A DNA stretch of 64,000 nt from Pigoraptor vietnamica (taxonomy: Eukaryota > Opisthokonta > Filasterea): the NCBI GenBank assembly GCA_943704525.1, contig CALSCQ010003359.1, positions 1 through 64,000 on the forward strand. Direction: 5' to 3'. The notes beneath the pieces were generated by a model that saw only the letters and a program-made list of their open reading frames with translations, did no database searches and was not told where the DNA came from. Below, one piece after another: positions 10,686 to 21,768 of the stretch (positions are counted from its first letter, which is position 1; every line of letters begins with the position of its first letter). The position numbers and the translations under genes are program-made.

Positions 10686-12035
10686 TCACATGACCGTGCA
10701 CTTCTTTTTCTTCTTCTCCGCCTTGGGCCCTTTTGTGGCCTTGGAGTCCTTGCGCGCCGCGGGCTCCGGTTGCTTCGTCTTGGTTATCTGCCTCACAACC
10801 TCGAAAAACGACTCGTCGATATTCACGCCCGTCTGCGCGCGAAGTGCAAGGCGAAATGAACAGCCCGGAATGACAAGCAGCATGCCAAATTGTTGGAGCG
10901 AGTGAGACCAATTTCCAGTGTTAACACGCGCGCAACCTGTGCACACGACGGCCACCGACCTTTGCTGATGTCTCAAAGTACGGCGACCCAATCGAATCGG
11001 CGTACGCCTTTGCATCTGCTGTTTGCACGACGCGCTTGTCCACCAAGTCCTGCGAAACGACGGCTCAGACACACGCGCAGAGCAGGAGACAGGGGAGCGC
11101 TCTCAGGCGGTCACGCGGCCAACAGGGGCAACACAGTACTGGAACAGGGAATAGGTGGGACGTGCACTGGCGACGCAGAGACCGCTGGCACGCACCATTT
11201 TGTTGCCGACGACGACCATCGGCACCTTGTCCGTGTCCTTCACGCGCAATATCTTGCTGCGGAGCTCCTGTGCCTCTCGCCACGACGCCACAGAGTCCAG
11301 GCTGAAGACAAGCAGGAAGCCGTCGCCATAGTCGAGCGCCGTATCGCGAAACGACGCAAACTCCTCCTGGCCGGCCGTGTCGACAATCTCGAGGTCGTAC
11401 TCCTTGTTGTCGATTGTGACCTGCAAGGGGATCCGGTCAGACGGCGCCAAAAGCCACCGACGGGCAGCCATTGTCATCCATTCAGCAACACGAACAGCGC
11501 GGAACAACACATGCTGCATTGCATCCCACACACCTGCTTCCTGTAACTCTCCTCTGTGCGCCAAGATAGGGAACAGGACGCAAGAACAGCATCAGCGGCG
11601 GTCGCGATGGGCACGGACACGCAAGCAACGAATTGTTCACTTTTTCGTGCTCAGGGTAGCCCATTTTGCACAAACGCAATGCATCACCTCCAACACAATG
11701 GCCGCACAGCCGCACACGTGACCGCACCATACGCGCACAGCAATTCATACATACGCGAATGCCAGCATATTTTGCGCACAGCCGCACCTCGACACGCACT
11801 CAAACACACAGTGCTGTCACACACCTACGGTCGGATCGTATTGCTGCAAACGGAAAAAGAGCACATCAGCCCATGCGTACGATGGCTCAGCGATATTCAC
11901 GCACAGCAGCTCGTTCGAGCACATTGTACGCAGCGCGAGTCGCACCTCTGCAAACTTCTTCTTGAGAAACTGGATCGTGACGCAGCTCTTGCCCACGCCG
12001 CCGCTCCCAACGACGCAGACCTTGAGGTCCGCCAT
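10686..12035 (-). CDS. Ras-family small GTPase, CAAX-terminated
   Basis: Membrane-anchored GTP switch, 196 aa. Exons on the minus strand: 12035-11946, 11843-11825 (19 nt), 11553-11534 (20 nt), 11420-11196, 11049-10960 and 10832-10686; the phases close exactly. G1 GSGGVGKS, effector loop YDPTVEESYRKQ, G3 DTAGQEEF, G4 NKMD and G5 ETSAK are all intact. The tail has five lysines before CTVM, a CAAX box whose Met predicts farnesylation, with a polybasic membrane anchor as in K-Ras4B. The switch II flank FASFRDTALDYGDGF differs from animal Ras (EYSAMRDQYMRTGEGF), so I do not assign it to Ras, Rap or Rheb. It converges on EFCAB7 (221 bp between stops). Confidence 0.94.
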
Positions 12036-12508
12036 CGCGCTCCCGCCCACGGCGACCCACGCCGCACACGCCGCACACGCGCACCGCGACCACGCCAGGC
12101 ACCGTCCGAGTCACGCGCCGCCAAGCACGCGCAGCCGCAGCCGCGCACCTTCTCCCGCGAAAACGAAGCCAATCCGCGATCTAATCCCTAGCAGGCGACG
12201 AGCGGATATGCAACAAGCGTCCTCGTGCGTGGCTGCTGTTGCCTGTGGCCTCTTCGGCGCTCTTCAGCGGGCGACATGTGTGTGCGTGTCTGCATGATGC
12301 ATCAACAACAAAGGTTCACTCGGCGCGAGTGAATTGGCGGTGGCCTGGAATTCACCCAGAATGCGCGAAATCCCCAGATCACGCGCACGGGCGCAGTTCG
12401 ACTCGGCCGTCTTGTTACGACAGCAGCTCAACGACCGCGAGGGCCCTGCCGTTGCGCTGAATCGCGATTTGATTGACGGCGAAGCACCCACATGGCACAG
12501 TTGTTGCC
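12036..12508. promoter_or_regulatory. divergent promoter Ras GTPase / NDUFAF2
   Basis: GC-rich spacer between the two divergent start codons. No gene or TATA box is visible; transcription start sites cannot be read. Confidence 0.4.
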
Positions 12509-13276
12509 ATGCTCCGCTCGCTAATACGCGCCGTTGGGCGCGCTTCGGAGAGGGCGGCCGGGACCGCGCGCGTGTTTGCCGGAACGGACTTGGACGGCAA
12601 CGAGTACTACGAACTGCAGCACAAAGGCGCGTGCCCTGACACAGCGATGCGTCTCACTCTCCCTGGTGGCGTTCGACGCACTGACTAGCTGGCATTCGCG
12701 CATGCAGGCCGCAAGGCAACGCGCGTCGTTGAACCTGCCGGTGGCACTGGCAGCGGCTCCCTAGACCCCTCTGTCGTCACGGTGCCCGTCGAGTGGGAGT
12801 CGTGGCTCCGCGGGCGCCGACAGCAGCCGCCATCACACGAGGTGAGTTGTACGACGTGTGCTGCGGCGTTATTTTGGTTCTCATCGTGTGCGTTTGCAGG
12901 ACCTTCGCGCTGCCGAGCAGAGGCGCGCCGAGGTTCAGAGACGTGTGGCCGCCCTCGCAGCAGTGGAACGCAGTGGGTTGCCTGCGCGTCTGCACGTTGG
13001 ACACCTGCAGAGTCTGTAGAGGCCTTTCCGTTTGGAATCAATGCTCACTGCGGCTTCATTGCCCCAGTTGACTTGGCTGGAGGCGCCACCCCAGCCCCAG
13101 CTGCTGCACCGCACACGGAGGAGGCACCGACCGCGCCTCTCCCTGCTGTGGACCGCGAATTTGAGCCCGAGTCGTGGGATCCGTCTGCATCGACGCCCCA
13201 GCCCGATAACATGACAGGCCCCAGAGCACTCGCGTCGGACGGCGCACAGCCTGTAGCGCACTCACAACAGCGATAA
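12509..13276 (+). CDS. NDUFAF2: NDUFAF2-like mitochondrial complex I assembly factor
   Basis: Chaperone for respiratory complex I, paralogue of subunit NDUFA12, acting in the mitochondrial matrix. 196 aa (human 169). Exons: 12509-12626, 12708-12841, 12900-12972 and 13011-13276. Signatures: AGTDLDGNEYYE, PVEWESWLRGRRQQPP (human PTEWEAWIRRTRKTPP), and the C-terminal FEPESWDPS (human FQPGSWMP). Intron 1 must use a GC donor (AAAG|GCGCGT): no GT donor nearby keeps the frame. Intron 3 is only 38 nt (GTGGGT...CTGCAG); without it the frame would stop at 13017 and lose the conserved SWxP tail. The N-terminus MLRSLIRAVGRASERAA is a good presequence. Confidence 0.88.
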
Positions 13277-13525
13277 CATGTGGCCGTCCCAGACGTCTCA
13301 TGGGGCGCCCTGCACGGCTTTTGCGGCAGTGCAGGCATGTCAGTCTGTGTGAGGGAAGTCAGTGGTTGGCAGTGGCGGCAGTGGACCCTGCAGCGGCTGT
13401 GCTTGGCGCACGGCCGAAGATTGCTCACGTGATTAAAAGGGTCCTTACAGTTAATGACATAATTGCGCTAACGTACGCGTAGATCAACGCACGTGAGGCC
13501 GCGGTGCGTCGTTGTGGCGTTCGCA

Positions 13526-15288
13526 ATGGGGCGCATGTGCGTGCTGGGCGCGTGCGTGCTGCTCGCGGCGTGCGCTGCGGCCATGGATGTGCCGCTGCGC
13601 AAGGGCTGTGAGGGCGCGACGTTCGCGCTCGCCGAGTCCATCCCCCGCGGCACCAACCTCACGACGCAGCTCACCACTGCGGACGGTGCGTGGCCGTCCT
13701 CATGTAGGGCCTGCTGTGAATTTTTGTGGGCCACTTCCGGAATGCACATTGTCTCTGGCTGCGTCCTGATGTGTTTTCTGCGCAGCATGGCTGGACATGA
13801 TTGCGCGTGCGTCGCGTACGCTTGACATTGCGGGCCTTTACATTACGCTCACGGGCGGCGCGGCGGAGGGACAGGCCATCTTTGATGCCGTCGCACGTGC
13901 TGCCCGCCGCGGCGTTCGCGTGCGCCTTGCGATTTCGGCGCCGAGCGGTTCGTTCCCGGACACGGAACTCGGGCCCCTCGCGGACGCCGCGGGTCCGCTG
14001 CTCTCCGTCACTCGCGTGGACATGCCCGCGCTCTTCGGCTCGGGCGTGCTCCACACGAAGTTTATTGTGGCAGACGACGCCGACTTTTATGTCGGCAGTG
14101 CCAATCTTGGTGAGTGAATGCAGCGTCTCTGCCGCCGTGCCTTGCGCCGGCGTGTGCGCTGACATGTCCGTGCACAGACTGGCGGTCGCTCACCGAGGTC
14201 AAGGAGCTCGGCGCTGTTGTGCGCGGCTGTCCGCTGCTCGCCGCCGATCTCCGCAAGACGTTTGAGGTGTATCTGTACGCGGGAGAGCACGGGAAGCTCC
14301 CGCACAGCTGGCCGGCCTGGTGGGTGCTTGTCTGGCCCTTTGCGGCGCGCTTCTATGCTGCGCCTGACGCTTTCGATTGATGCGGACAGGCTTGAGACGC
14401 CCTTTGGGGCCGAGTCACCTGCGCACGTGGTGCTCAACGGCGACGATACGCGCGCATATCTCTCGTCTGCGCCAGCCAAATTTTGTCCGCGTGGGCGCAC
14501 CAACGACATTGACGCACTGGTGGCGTCAATTGCCGCCGCAAAGACGTGGGTGGCCGGGGTGCTGCAGTGCTTGTGTGTATGGTGCATGTGGCTGTAGGCT
14601 GACAGGGATGTTGGACGTTGCGACATGCGCGTTCGTGGCTGCTGACGGCTACGTGCGTCGCAGGTCGATTGCGGTTGAGGTGATGGACTACTTTCCCACG
14701 ACGCTCTACGACGCCCCGCGCAAGCTGTGGATGGACATTGACAACGCACTGCGCGCGGCTGCATTCGAGTGGGTGACAGAGTAACACGAGTACCTCGCGG
14801 CGCGCAGATGGGACTTATGGCCTTTGTATCTTGCGCAGGCGCAACGTGACCGTGCGCCTTCTTGTCTCGCACTGGCAGTACACTGTGGCGGGCATGGACA
14901 GCTTTCTCCGCTCACTCGACGCAATCGATGGCATCGAAGTGCGCATCATGACAGTCCCCGGTGAGTGCGCGGCATTTATTTAGTCGCTGTCGCCGCCACT
15001 CTGTGGTCACCGTTGCGCGTTTGCGTACCGCGCCCACTCGCGCCCTACTGACGCCGCACTCGCGCAGTGGTGGAGCCGTACGTTCCATTCACGCGCGTGA
15101 ACCACGCCAAGTTCATGGTCACGGACGCGCACGCCATCGTGTGCACGTCGAATTGGGTTGGCGACTACTTTCTGACAACGGCCGGCGTCAGCCTCGTCCT
15201 CGAGTCGCCCGCCGCCGTTGCGTCGTTGTCGGACGTGTTTGAGCGCGACTGGGCCTCCGAGTACGCCCGGCCGCTCGGCTGCGCGTGA
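13526..15288 (+). CDS. PLD3: PLD3/PLD4-like phospholipase D family 5' exonuclease
   Basis: Animal PLD3/PLD4 are endolysosomal 5'-3' exonucleases of single-stranded nucleic acids with a PLD fold. Seven exons: 13526-13685, 13786-14109, 14178-14319, 14390-14545, 14664-14768, 14839-14960 and 15068-15288; 409 aa (human PLD3 490, with a longer cytoplasmic tail). N-terminal hydrophobic stretch CVLGACVLLAACAAA is a signal peptide or anchor. CEGATFALAESIP matches the start of the luminal domain. First active-site half: VLHTKFIVADDADFYVGSAN followed by LDWRSLTEVKELG. Second: RVNHAKFMVTD and SNWVGDYF. Both HxK motifs are intact. Two CACGTGA boxes (13426, 13490) precede it. It converges on C9orf72. Confidence 0.94.
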
Positions 15289-15394
15289 GACCGCCGTGGA
15301 GGCGGCCACAGCGCCCATTTCGCAATATAAAGAGACCGAATAGGAGTCTCACTCCACTTGGCCCTCCGTGTAGCCTCTTAGCATGTGACCGGCG

Positions 15395-17710
15395 TCAGAA
15401 GGTCTCCATCATCTGCATGAGCTGGACTTCCATCGAGCGGGGGTCGCCAAAGACGTCCATGAATACGCCCGGTCGCAGGCGCTCGGCGGCCGCAAGCACG
15501 ATGCGGAAGTCGGGGTTGGAGAGGAGGCCGAGGTCCGCCTGGATGCGCCGCGTGGCGTCCTCACCGAGCGGACGGCCGTGCGACCTGAAAATCATTGCAA
15601 GAGCATCAGAACACAACATGCGCACGCACACGGAAAGAACATCTCGAAGCACCCACAGCTCCGAGTCGATGCTGCGAATCAGCGCGACCGCCTTGCGGCT
15701 CACGAGGCGGTGGAACTGCGCAATGTGGATGCCGCGCACGGCGGGCGGCTGCAGGCGGAAGGCCTCAGAGAGCACCGCGCGTACCATCGCGGCGCCCTCG
15801 CGCACCGTGCGAAAGAGACTGTTGTTCCTGCGAATCGCGCGAGGCGACGTCAGCTCGGCTGAGGGGGAGTAAGGGAATGGCAAAGCGCAGGCACTTACGA
15901 TGCGGCCCACGCGGACGCCACGGGCGCGCCTCCCGGGGCGGCGCTGCTGGCGTCGCGGTGCTCGGTGCGGAGAACGGTGTACTCGTTGTGCTGGTTCGTC
16001 TGCTGTACGGTGGCCGTGGCCGTGTCGACGATTGTCGTCGGGAGTATCGAGTGAATCACGGCGCTCTCGGACAGCGAGGCGCCACCGGCCGGCTGGAGCA
16101 CTGCGCATTAGCCTGTGCGAACAAGACATGCCGGACACAACTGCACCCACCACCACAATGCCCTGGAGGTAAAGGCCGGCGCAGTACGAATCGAGCCCCG
16201 CTCGTGCATAACGCGACCGGCGACGCTCTTCTGCCGACGAGAAGAGCGCAAGCGTCGAAATCATCTGCGCAGCGAAGGGAATAAGCACGGCGCGGTGCAG
16301 AACGCGCGCACGTCCGCAACGCACCAGGTCGACCGCCTTGGCGTCTGTGCCAACGACGACCGTGCAGCTGCGCGTTTGCATGTGCGACGTGATTGCCCTG
16401 CGAGGGAACGACAGACGAGCCCATTGGCGCTTTCAGAAAGAAGGCCACTGCCATATAACCAGCGGCAGCGACGAACAGACGCCCGAAGTCAACAGCGATC
16501 AGTAAACTAACGTTGAGTCGAGAGTGCAGAACGCACCTTCGCAAAAAGCTCGGCTCGAAGACCGTGTCACTGCCCGGCATGAACACCGTGCGCGCAATCT
16601 GCGGGAGTGCGTCAGCGCCTGGCCACACACACTCACCCTCTTCCCACCCACTCAACCGGCGCATCCCACTGCCCATTCCCACGGCTGACACCAGTGACGC
16701 ACCTCAATGTTTGGCGGCACGTCCGCACGTGCGATGGCATTAACGCCCGCAGAGAAGGACGACAGGCACGACTCGAATATCTTGACGGCCGTTTGCGGCA
16801 CCTGTCATGCGGAGAGCAGAGTCAGTGGCTGCACCGGCCGTGCTCACAACAGAGCAAGCGGAACGCAAGTCCACCACTGCACTTGGGACGCTGCCAGACG
16901 CCCAGCGGCGCACAAGGGCACCTTCGCGACGGCCGACTGGAACTTGCGGACGAGGTCGAAAGCGGCGTCCTCGCAGAAGTCGTGCATCGCAAGGAAGACG
17001 GGCAGTTGGTCGATGGGCACCAGCAGCGACAGCGAGAAGATGCTCCCGGCCTCGCCGCCCGCCCCCGCGCAGAAAATCATCGCCGCCACGACATAGCCTG
17101 CCATTAACGGTCAGTCGACGCCACGCATATCGCCACTGCAGCGGCACTCACCAATCTCCGAAAGAACGTAGCATTTCGGCTCGATGCCGGCGTCCTCCGT
17201 GCGACAGATCTCTCCATTGAGAGTGTGCCGCGCAATGTACGCGAGCACGTCGTCAGACACCGACTCGTCGGCAACCCATGCCTGTGCACAGCACAGCGTC
17301 AGCAGGGAGGCAGCACCAACAGCGCGTGCCGCACGCACCCTGAAGAGTCGCGGCCCCATGATGTTGTCCCACAGCGCCAGCATGGCACCGCGGAAGAACT
17401 GGAGGTCTTGGAGGCGCGAGACGGGCGAGGGGAGCGACACGGACCGCTCCGTGTTAACCGACGACTCGTCGCTGGTGTCTGTGCGGGACACGAGTCAGAC
17501 TCACAGCGCAGGGCGCAAGCAGGGCGAACAGGGCCACGCACCCGCGGCGAAGGGCGGCGAGCGCCGTCCGTCGTCACCCGCGTCTGCATCGTCGTCGCGC
17601 CCGTGCGACAGGGGCATTGGCTGCGCACCGCGACCGCCCGCGGCGCCGAAAAGGACCGCGCCCCAGCCCCACAGCCCCGCAGGGGGCTGCGCGCGCGCGT
17701 CCGCCGCCAT
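15395..17710 (-). CDS. C9orf72: C9orf72-type DENN protein
   Basis: In animals C9orf72 pairs with SMCR8 and WDR41 as a GAP for Arf/Rab GTPases, acting at lysosomes and in autophagy. Eleven exons from 17710 down to 15395, in order: 17710-17542, 17478-17339, 17281-17152, 17097-16922, 16801-16703, 16598-16537, 16397-16325, 16264-16147, 16100-15899, 15827-15657, 15584-15395; 509 aa (human 481). Signatures: LALWDNIMGPRLFR (human FAYWDNILGPRVRH), ARHTLNGEICR, CYVLSEIG, TRSCTVVVGTDAKAVDL, YCAGLYLQG, IHIAQFHRLVSRKA. The N-terminal 60 residues are low-complexity and lineage-specific. Its 154-bp divergent promoter with the PLP enzyme contains a perfect TGACGTCA. SMCR8 and WDR41 are not in the window. 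Confidence 0.93.
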
Positions 17711-17793
17711 TCGCAGACAGAGAGAGCACTATTGTCATGGGTTATCCACATCCGTTTCAATCTTCACAAAAGTCGGTGTGCGCGCGAAACACA

Positions 17794-17801
17794 TGACGTC
17801 A
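17794..17801. promoter_or_regulatory. CRE palindrome TGACGTCA in divergent promoter
   Basis: Perfect cAMP-response element halfway between the C9orf72 start (17710, minus) and the PLP-enzyme start (17865, plus). Binding by a CREB/ATF-type bZIP is inferred from motif knowledge only. Confidence 0.5.
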
Positions 17802-17864
17802 TGCCAGAGTGCCATCAGAGAGAAAAGGTCCGTTGCTTTGTTGCATTCAGGGCACCGGCACAGC

Positions 17865-19532
17865 ATGGCAGCCGAGGGCGAAGGACACGGTGCGCACGGT
17901 GCGGGGGTGGCACACGCGCTCGACACGCGCTGTATTCATGCCGATGCTGGGCGTGGAGGGGCGGACGTTGCGCCGGCCATTGCTGTGACGACGACATTTG
18001 ACGTCCGTGCTGGGGGCCCATACACCTACAGCCGCACGGCACAGCCACTGCGCGACCGCTGCGAGGCAGTGCTTGGCAGCATTGAGGGCGGTGCGTGCGA
18101 TGGCTGCACCTGCGTCTGTAGGGTGCTGTTCTTGTGCACGGTGCTGACTGAAGTGGGCGTGCGCGCGTGCAGGGCATGCTGTCACGTACGCGTCTGGCAC
18201 TGCAGCCGCGCTCGCAGTGCTCATGCACGTGTCGCCGGCGCGCGTGGCCATTCGCGGCGGCTACCACGGCACCCACCAGCTCCTGGAGTTCGTTGGGCGT
18301 CGCCGGCGCCTGGTGCGTGGGTGCTTACCTGTCCCCGTGCACGAGTACCAGCACTCACTTGGTGTGCGCAGACTGTGATTGACATCAACGATGCGCTGGG
18401 CGCCGGCGATCTGGTGTGGCTCGAGACACCCACGAACCCGCACTGCCGTATCCATGGTGTGCGCGCGTGCCATGTGCGTTGAGCTCGAGGTCTAGACTGT
18501 TGTCTGACCTTGCCCGTGGCGCAGATGTTGCCGCGTATGCGCGCAAGGCTCACGAGGCCGGCGCAGTGCTTGCTGTGGATGCGACGCTTGCGCCGCCGCC
18601 GTTGCAGCGCTGTCTCGCGGAAGGTGCGACTGCAATGCATTCATGGGGGCGTGTGATGTGCCGTGACGCCTATTGTCGCCGCAGGTGCAGACTTTGTGGT
18701 GCACTCGTCGAGCAAGTACCTGGGCGGCCACAGCGACTGTCTCGGGGGTGTGGTCGTCGTGCGCACGGCCGAGGCGCGGGACCAGGTGGGCCTTCTAATG
18801 CCGCGGGCTTGTTCGCCGCGCCTGTGGGCAGCGCGTGACTGTGCTGTCGCGTGCAGCTGGCGATTGCGCGGCGCACGGTTGGCAGTGTGCCAGGGTCACT
18901 CGAGACATGGCTTCTGCTCCGCAGCTTGCGGTGGGTCTTGTTGCGTGTGCTTCTTTGTTGGTGGGGCTTATTGCTCGATCACCTGCGCCCGTGTTCGCGC
19001 CCCACTGCCGGCGGCCTGTTCAAAACGTCCCGTGATGGCGAGTGCAGGACCCTGTCGCTTCGCGTCGCGCGGCAGAGCGCGACGGCGGACGCTCTTGCTC
19101 TCTGGCTGCACGCACATGGCGGACCACACGTGACCCGCGTGTGGCACCCGCGCGTGCCGACACACCCCGACCACGCCGCCGCGGCTCGGCTTCTCCCGCG
19201 CGGCACAGGCGGCGTCTTCTCGTTCGAGGTGGGCGCGCGCGTGTGCGGCCCACAGCCGTCCGTGTCTGCGATGGCGTCTCACGATGTTGCATTGCGCGTA
19301 GCTGAGCTCCGAACGCATGGCACTCGATGTGTCCCAGCACCTCACCCTCTTTCGCGATGCCACGTCCCTCGGGGGCGTCGAGTCGCTGATTGAGTGGCGT
19401 CGGCGTCACGACCCGTCAGTGTCGCCCTGCCTGCTGCGCGTATCGTGCGGTCTCGAGGACCCGGCCGACCTCATCGCCGACATGCGCCAGGCCATCGCGC
19501 GCGCCAAGGCCACGCCGGGTGCGCACCTCTGA
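17865..19532 (+). CDS. cystathionine gamma-synthase/lyase-like PLP enzyme
   Basis: Fold-type I PLP enzyme of the Cys/Met metabolism family (trans-sulfuration). Eight exons: 17865-18090, 18173-18312, 18372-18456, 18525-18623, 18685-18785, 18857-18930, 19048-19228 and 19302-19532; 378 aa. Signatures: YTYSRTAQPLRDRCE, TYASGTAAALAVL (PLP phosphate loop), WLETPTNPHC, AVDATLAPPPLQ (aspartate to the pyridine N), Schiff-base lysine in HSSSKYLGGHSD, and ATSLGGVESL with LLRVSCGLEDPADLIAD at the end. Where canonical enzymes have DEVYGGTNR this protein has RGGYHGTHQ, so gamma-lyase versus gamma-synthase activity cannot be called. It belongs to a less-studied subgroup. Converges on RFX. Confidence 0.9.
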
Positions 19533-19619
19533 GCGCAACACAATTCATTCGCGCGGGTAGGAGACAGACGCAAGCGGCAACGCAGGCGCACGCACGCAGC
19601 GCAAACGCACTCAAAGGCA

Positions 19620-21459
19620 TCATGTGCTTGTCCGCGGGACCTTGTTGGCACTCTCGGCGCCGCTGTCGCCCTCCCGCGGCCGCTTGCCCGCACCGCCGGC
19701 ATCGCCCGCACTGTCGCCGCTGGGTTCGCCGCCCTTGACGTCGGCGCCCCCGCTGAGCTCCAGGCTGCCTCGCGCGCCGAGCGGTGACGTGAAGTCCCTT
19801 GCAAGGATGCCGACAGCCGCGCCTCCGCTGTGGGCGGCGACGTGCCGCTCGACGAGGTAGAACATGTACTCGTCATAAAGGAGCCGCATGAGGTGGAAGG
19901 AGCCAAAGCTCTGTGCGCTGCGCAGCGTGAGATCGCGAATGACGAGAGAGCTGTAAAACGACCAGCGCATTAGAAATTGGCGGGCCGAGTGCACCGACGC
20001 GCCGCCACTGCCGGGCCCTCCGCCAAGCGCATCCCCGACGACGCGCTGCAACCACTGCGCCCACTGTTCGAGCGTGTGATGCTGCTGGAGGTACTGCTTG
20101 AACTCGCCCTCGAGCCGGCGCACAGTGTCCTCGGGGCACTGGCACACCCACGCCGCCTGCTCGTGCACGTTCGCAAAGTCCACGCGGTTCAGGTCACCCA
20201 GCATGTGCGCAATCTGGTCCGGGTTGTGCAAAACAGCGCGCGCTGCCTGCGCAAGGTGATTCAGAGACGTGTACCGCCGCAGCGTCTGCGAGAGCGCAGC
20301 GACGGCCGTCAGCTTGGCCATGACGAGCGCCTCGGGCTGTCCCTCGAGCGCAAACGTCATCCAGCCCTCCAGGCTCTTCGCAAAGTGGCGGATGGCCTGC
20401 GTCAGCGCCACGGGCAGCGGCCGCAGCACGTCGGGGACGAGCGCCTCCACCATAGTCTCGTACATGAGCGCGTCGCAGCGCTGCAAGTACGCGACGACAG
20501 GCGCGGCGCTGACCAACCGCCGGTGCGATTCAGACAGGCCCTGCCAGTACTGCCGCCAGATCGTCTCCACCTCCGGAAACGCCGCCCGAGCGACGGCATC
20601 CAGCACGCGCTCGCAGTGGGCGCGGTAGGACGATGCCAGGGACGGCAGGGCGTCGGACGGCGCGTCCACGTCGGGGGCTTCAAGCGCGCCAAAGTCAGGC
20701 AGGGAGGGTGCGCTGGCCGCTGGTGCGTTCTGTGCGCTCCCTTCAGACTGCAAAGCGCGTTGAGAAAGTAAGCAGATGACTCACAGACGATAGCGATGTC
20801 ACAATACAAACCTGCTGCGGCGCGTCCTCACGCGCCCTGGGGACCCCCGCATCCTGCGCGCCTCCGCGACCCTGTTCGCCGTATGCGCCGCCATAGTGGC
20901 CGTCCTCGTCGTGCTGGGCGTGGTGCGCTGCGAGGCTCGACGTGGGCTTGACGCGGATGCCGTAGTAGTGGTACTTGGAGTTGCCGCGGGTGCCAAGCCG
21001 CCGCGTCTTCAGGTTGGGAAATATGTGCCGGATGAGCTTGCCGAACGACGCCGCGTTCACGGGGTCCACGCCCGCCGCGCCGCAGTACTCCTGGTAGTGC
21101 TCGTACAGCGTGCTCCGCGGAAGGCTCACGCCCTCCGCCGTCTCGTAGTTGTCCACGAGCCACTGGATGGTCGCAGGGGAGTTCTTGGCCCACGCATGGG
21201 CTCCGGCCCCGCCGCCGCCATCCGCCTCGTTCGATGGGTCGTCGTCGAATGCATCTCCCGAACCCGCTGCGGGCGGCGCAAGACGCGGTGCGGCAGGGCG
21301 ATAGCCCACTTCGGCGGGATAGGGCGTGCCGAACGGTCGCGGAGGGCCCTGCAGCACCAGCGGATGCACTGGCTGGCCGCCCACAGCCACGAAGGGAGGA
21401 CGGGGCGCATAGCCCGCAGGCATGGGCGCATGCACGCCGTTCTGTGGCACGTGCGCCAT
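19620..21459 (-). CDS. RFX: RFX-family transcription factor
   Basis: Winged-helix regulator of X-box promoters; in animals RFX1-4 class proteins drive ciliary genes. Two exons (21459-20812 and 20747-19620), 591 aa. The DNA-binding domain is near-identical to animal [56 protein letters not shown]. The second exon holds the extended B, C and dimerisation regions: [15 protein letters not shown], a helical block around [15 protein letters not shown], and [20 protein letters not shown]. The proline-rich N-terminus and the glycine/serine-rich C-terminus are unconserved. It faces a 2.5-kb gene-poor upstream region. An RFX1-3-type dimerisation region favours a ciliary regulator (inference). Confidence 0.96.
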
Positions 21460-21712
21460 CAGCGCGGCGGCGCCTTACCCAGTTACAAATCAGGCGCGGC
21501 TCTCATCTGCCGCAATCAGCGGCATTCAGAGGATGGCGAGCGGATGGTGTGACGAGAGAATACGAAAACCAAAGAGAGTAACCAAAAAGCCCGGCGTGAG
21601 AATTCTATGAAGCACTCGAGTAGGAGCGGGCTACATACGGTCGTGGATGCCGTTGTTTTCACTTTCAGACTGGTCGGCGGGAAAACGCCGAAATCTGAAA
21701 TTGAAATGTAAA

Positions 21713-21720
21713 TGACGTCA
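21713..21720. promoter_or_regulatory. CRE inside a larger inverted repeat
   Basis: TGACGTCA flanked by ATTGAAATG (left) and CATTTCAAT (right), a small hairpin-like palindrome about 260 bp upstream of the RFX start. Confidence 0.4.
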
Positions 21721-21768
21721 TTTCAATTGCGCGGTACTTCCGATTTTGAAAAGATTTCAGATCACCCA

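Noticed and set aside
13017-13019. TAG as the stop of NDUFAF2
   Set aside because: The conserved C-terminal FEPESWDPS lies beyond it and is reached in frame through a 38-nt GT-AG intron.
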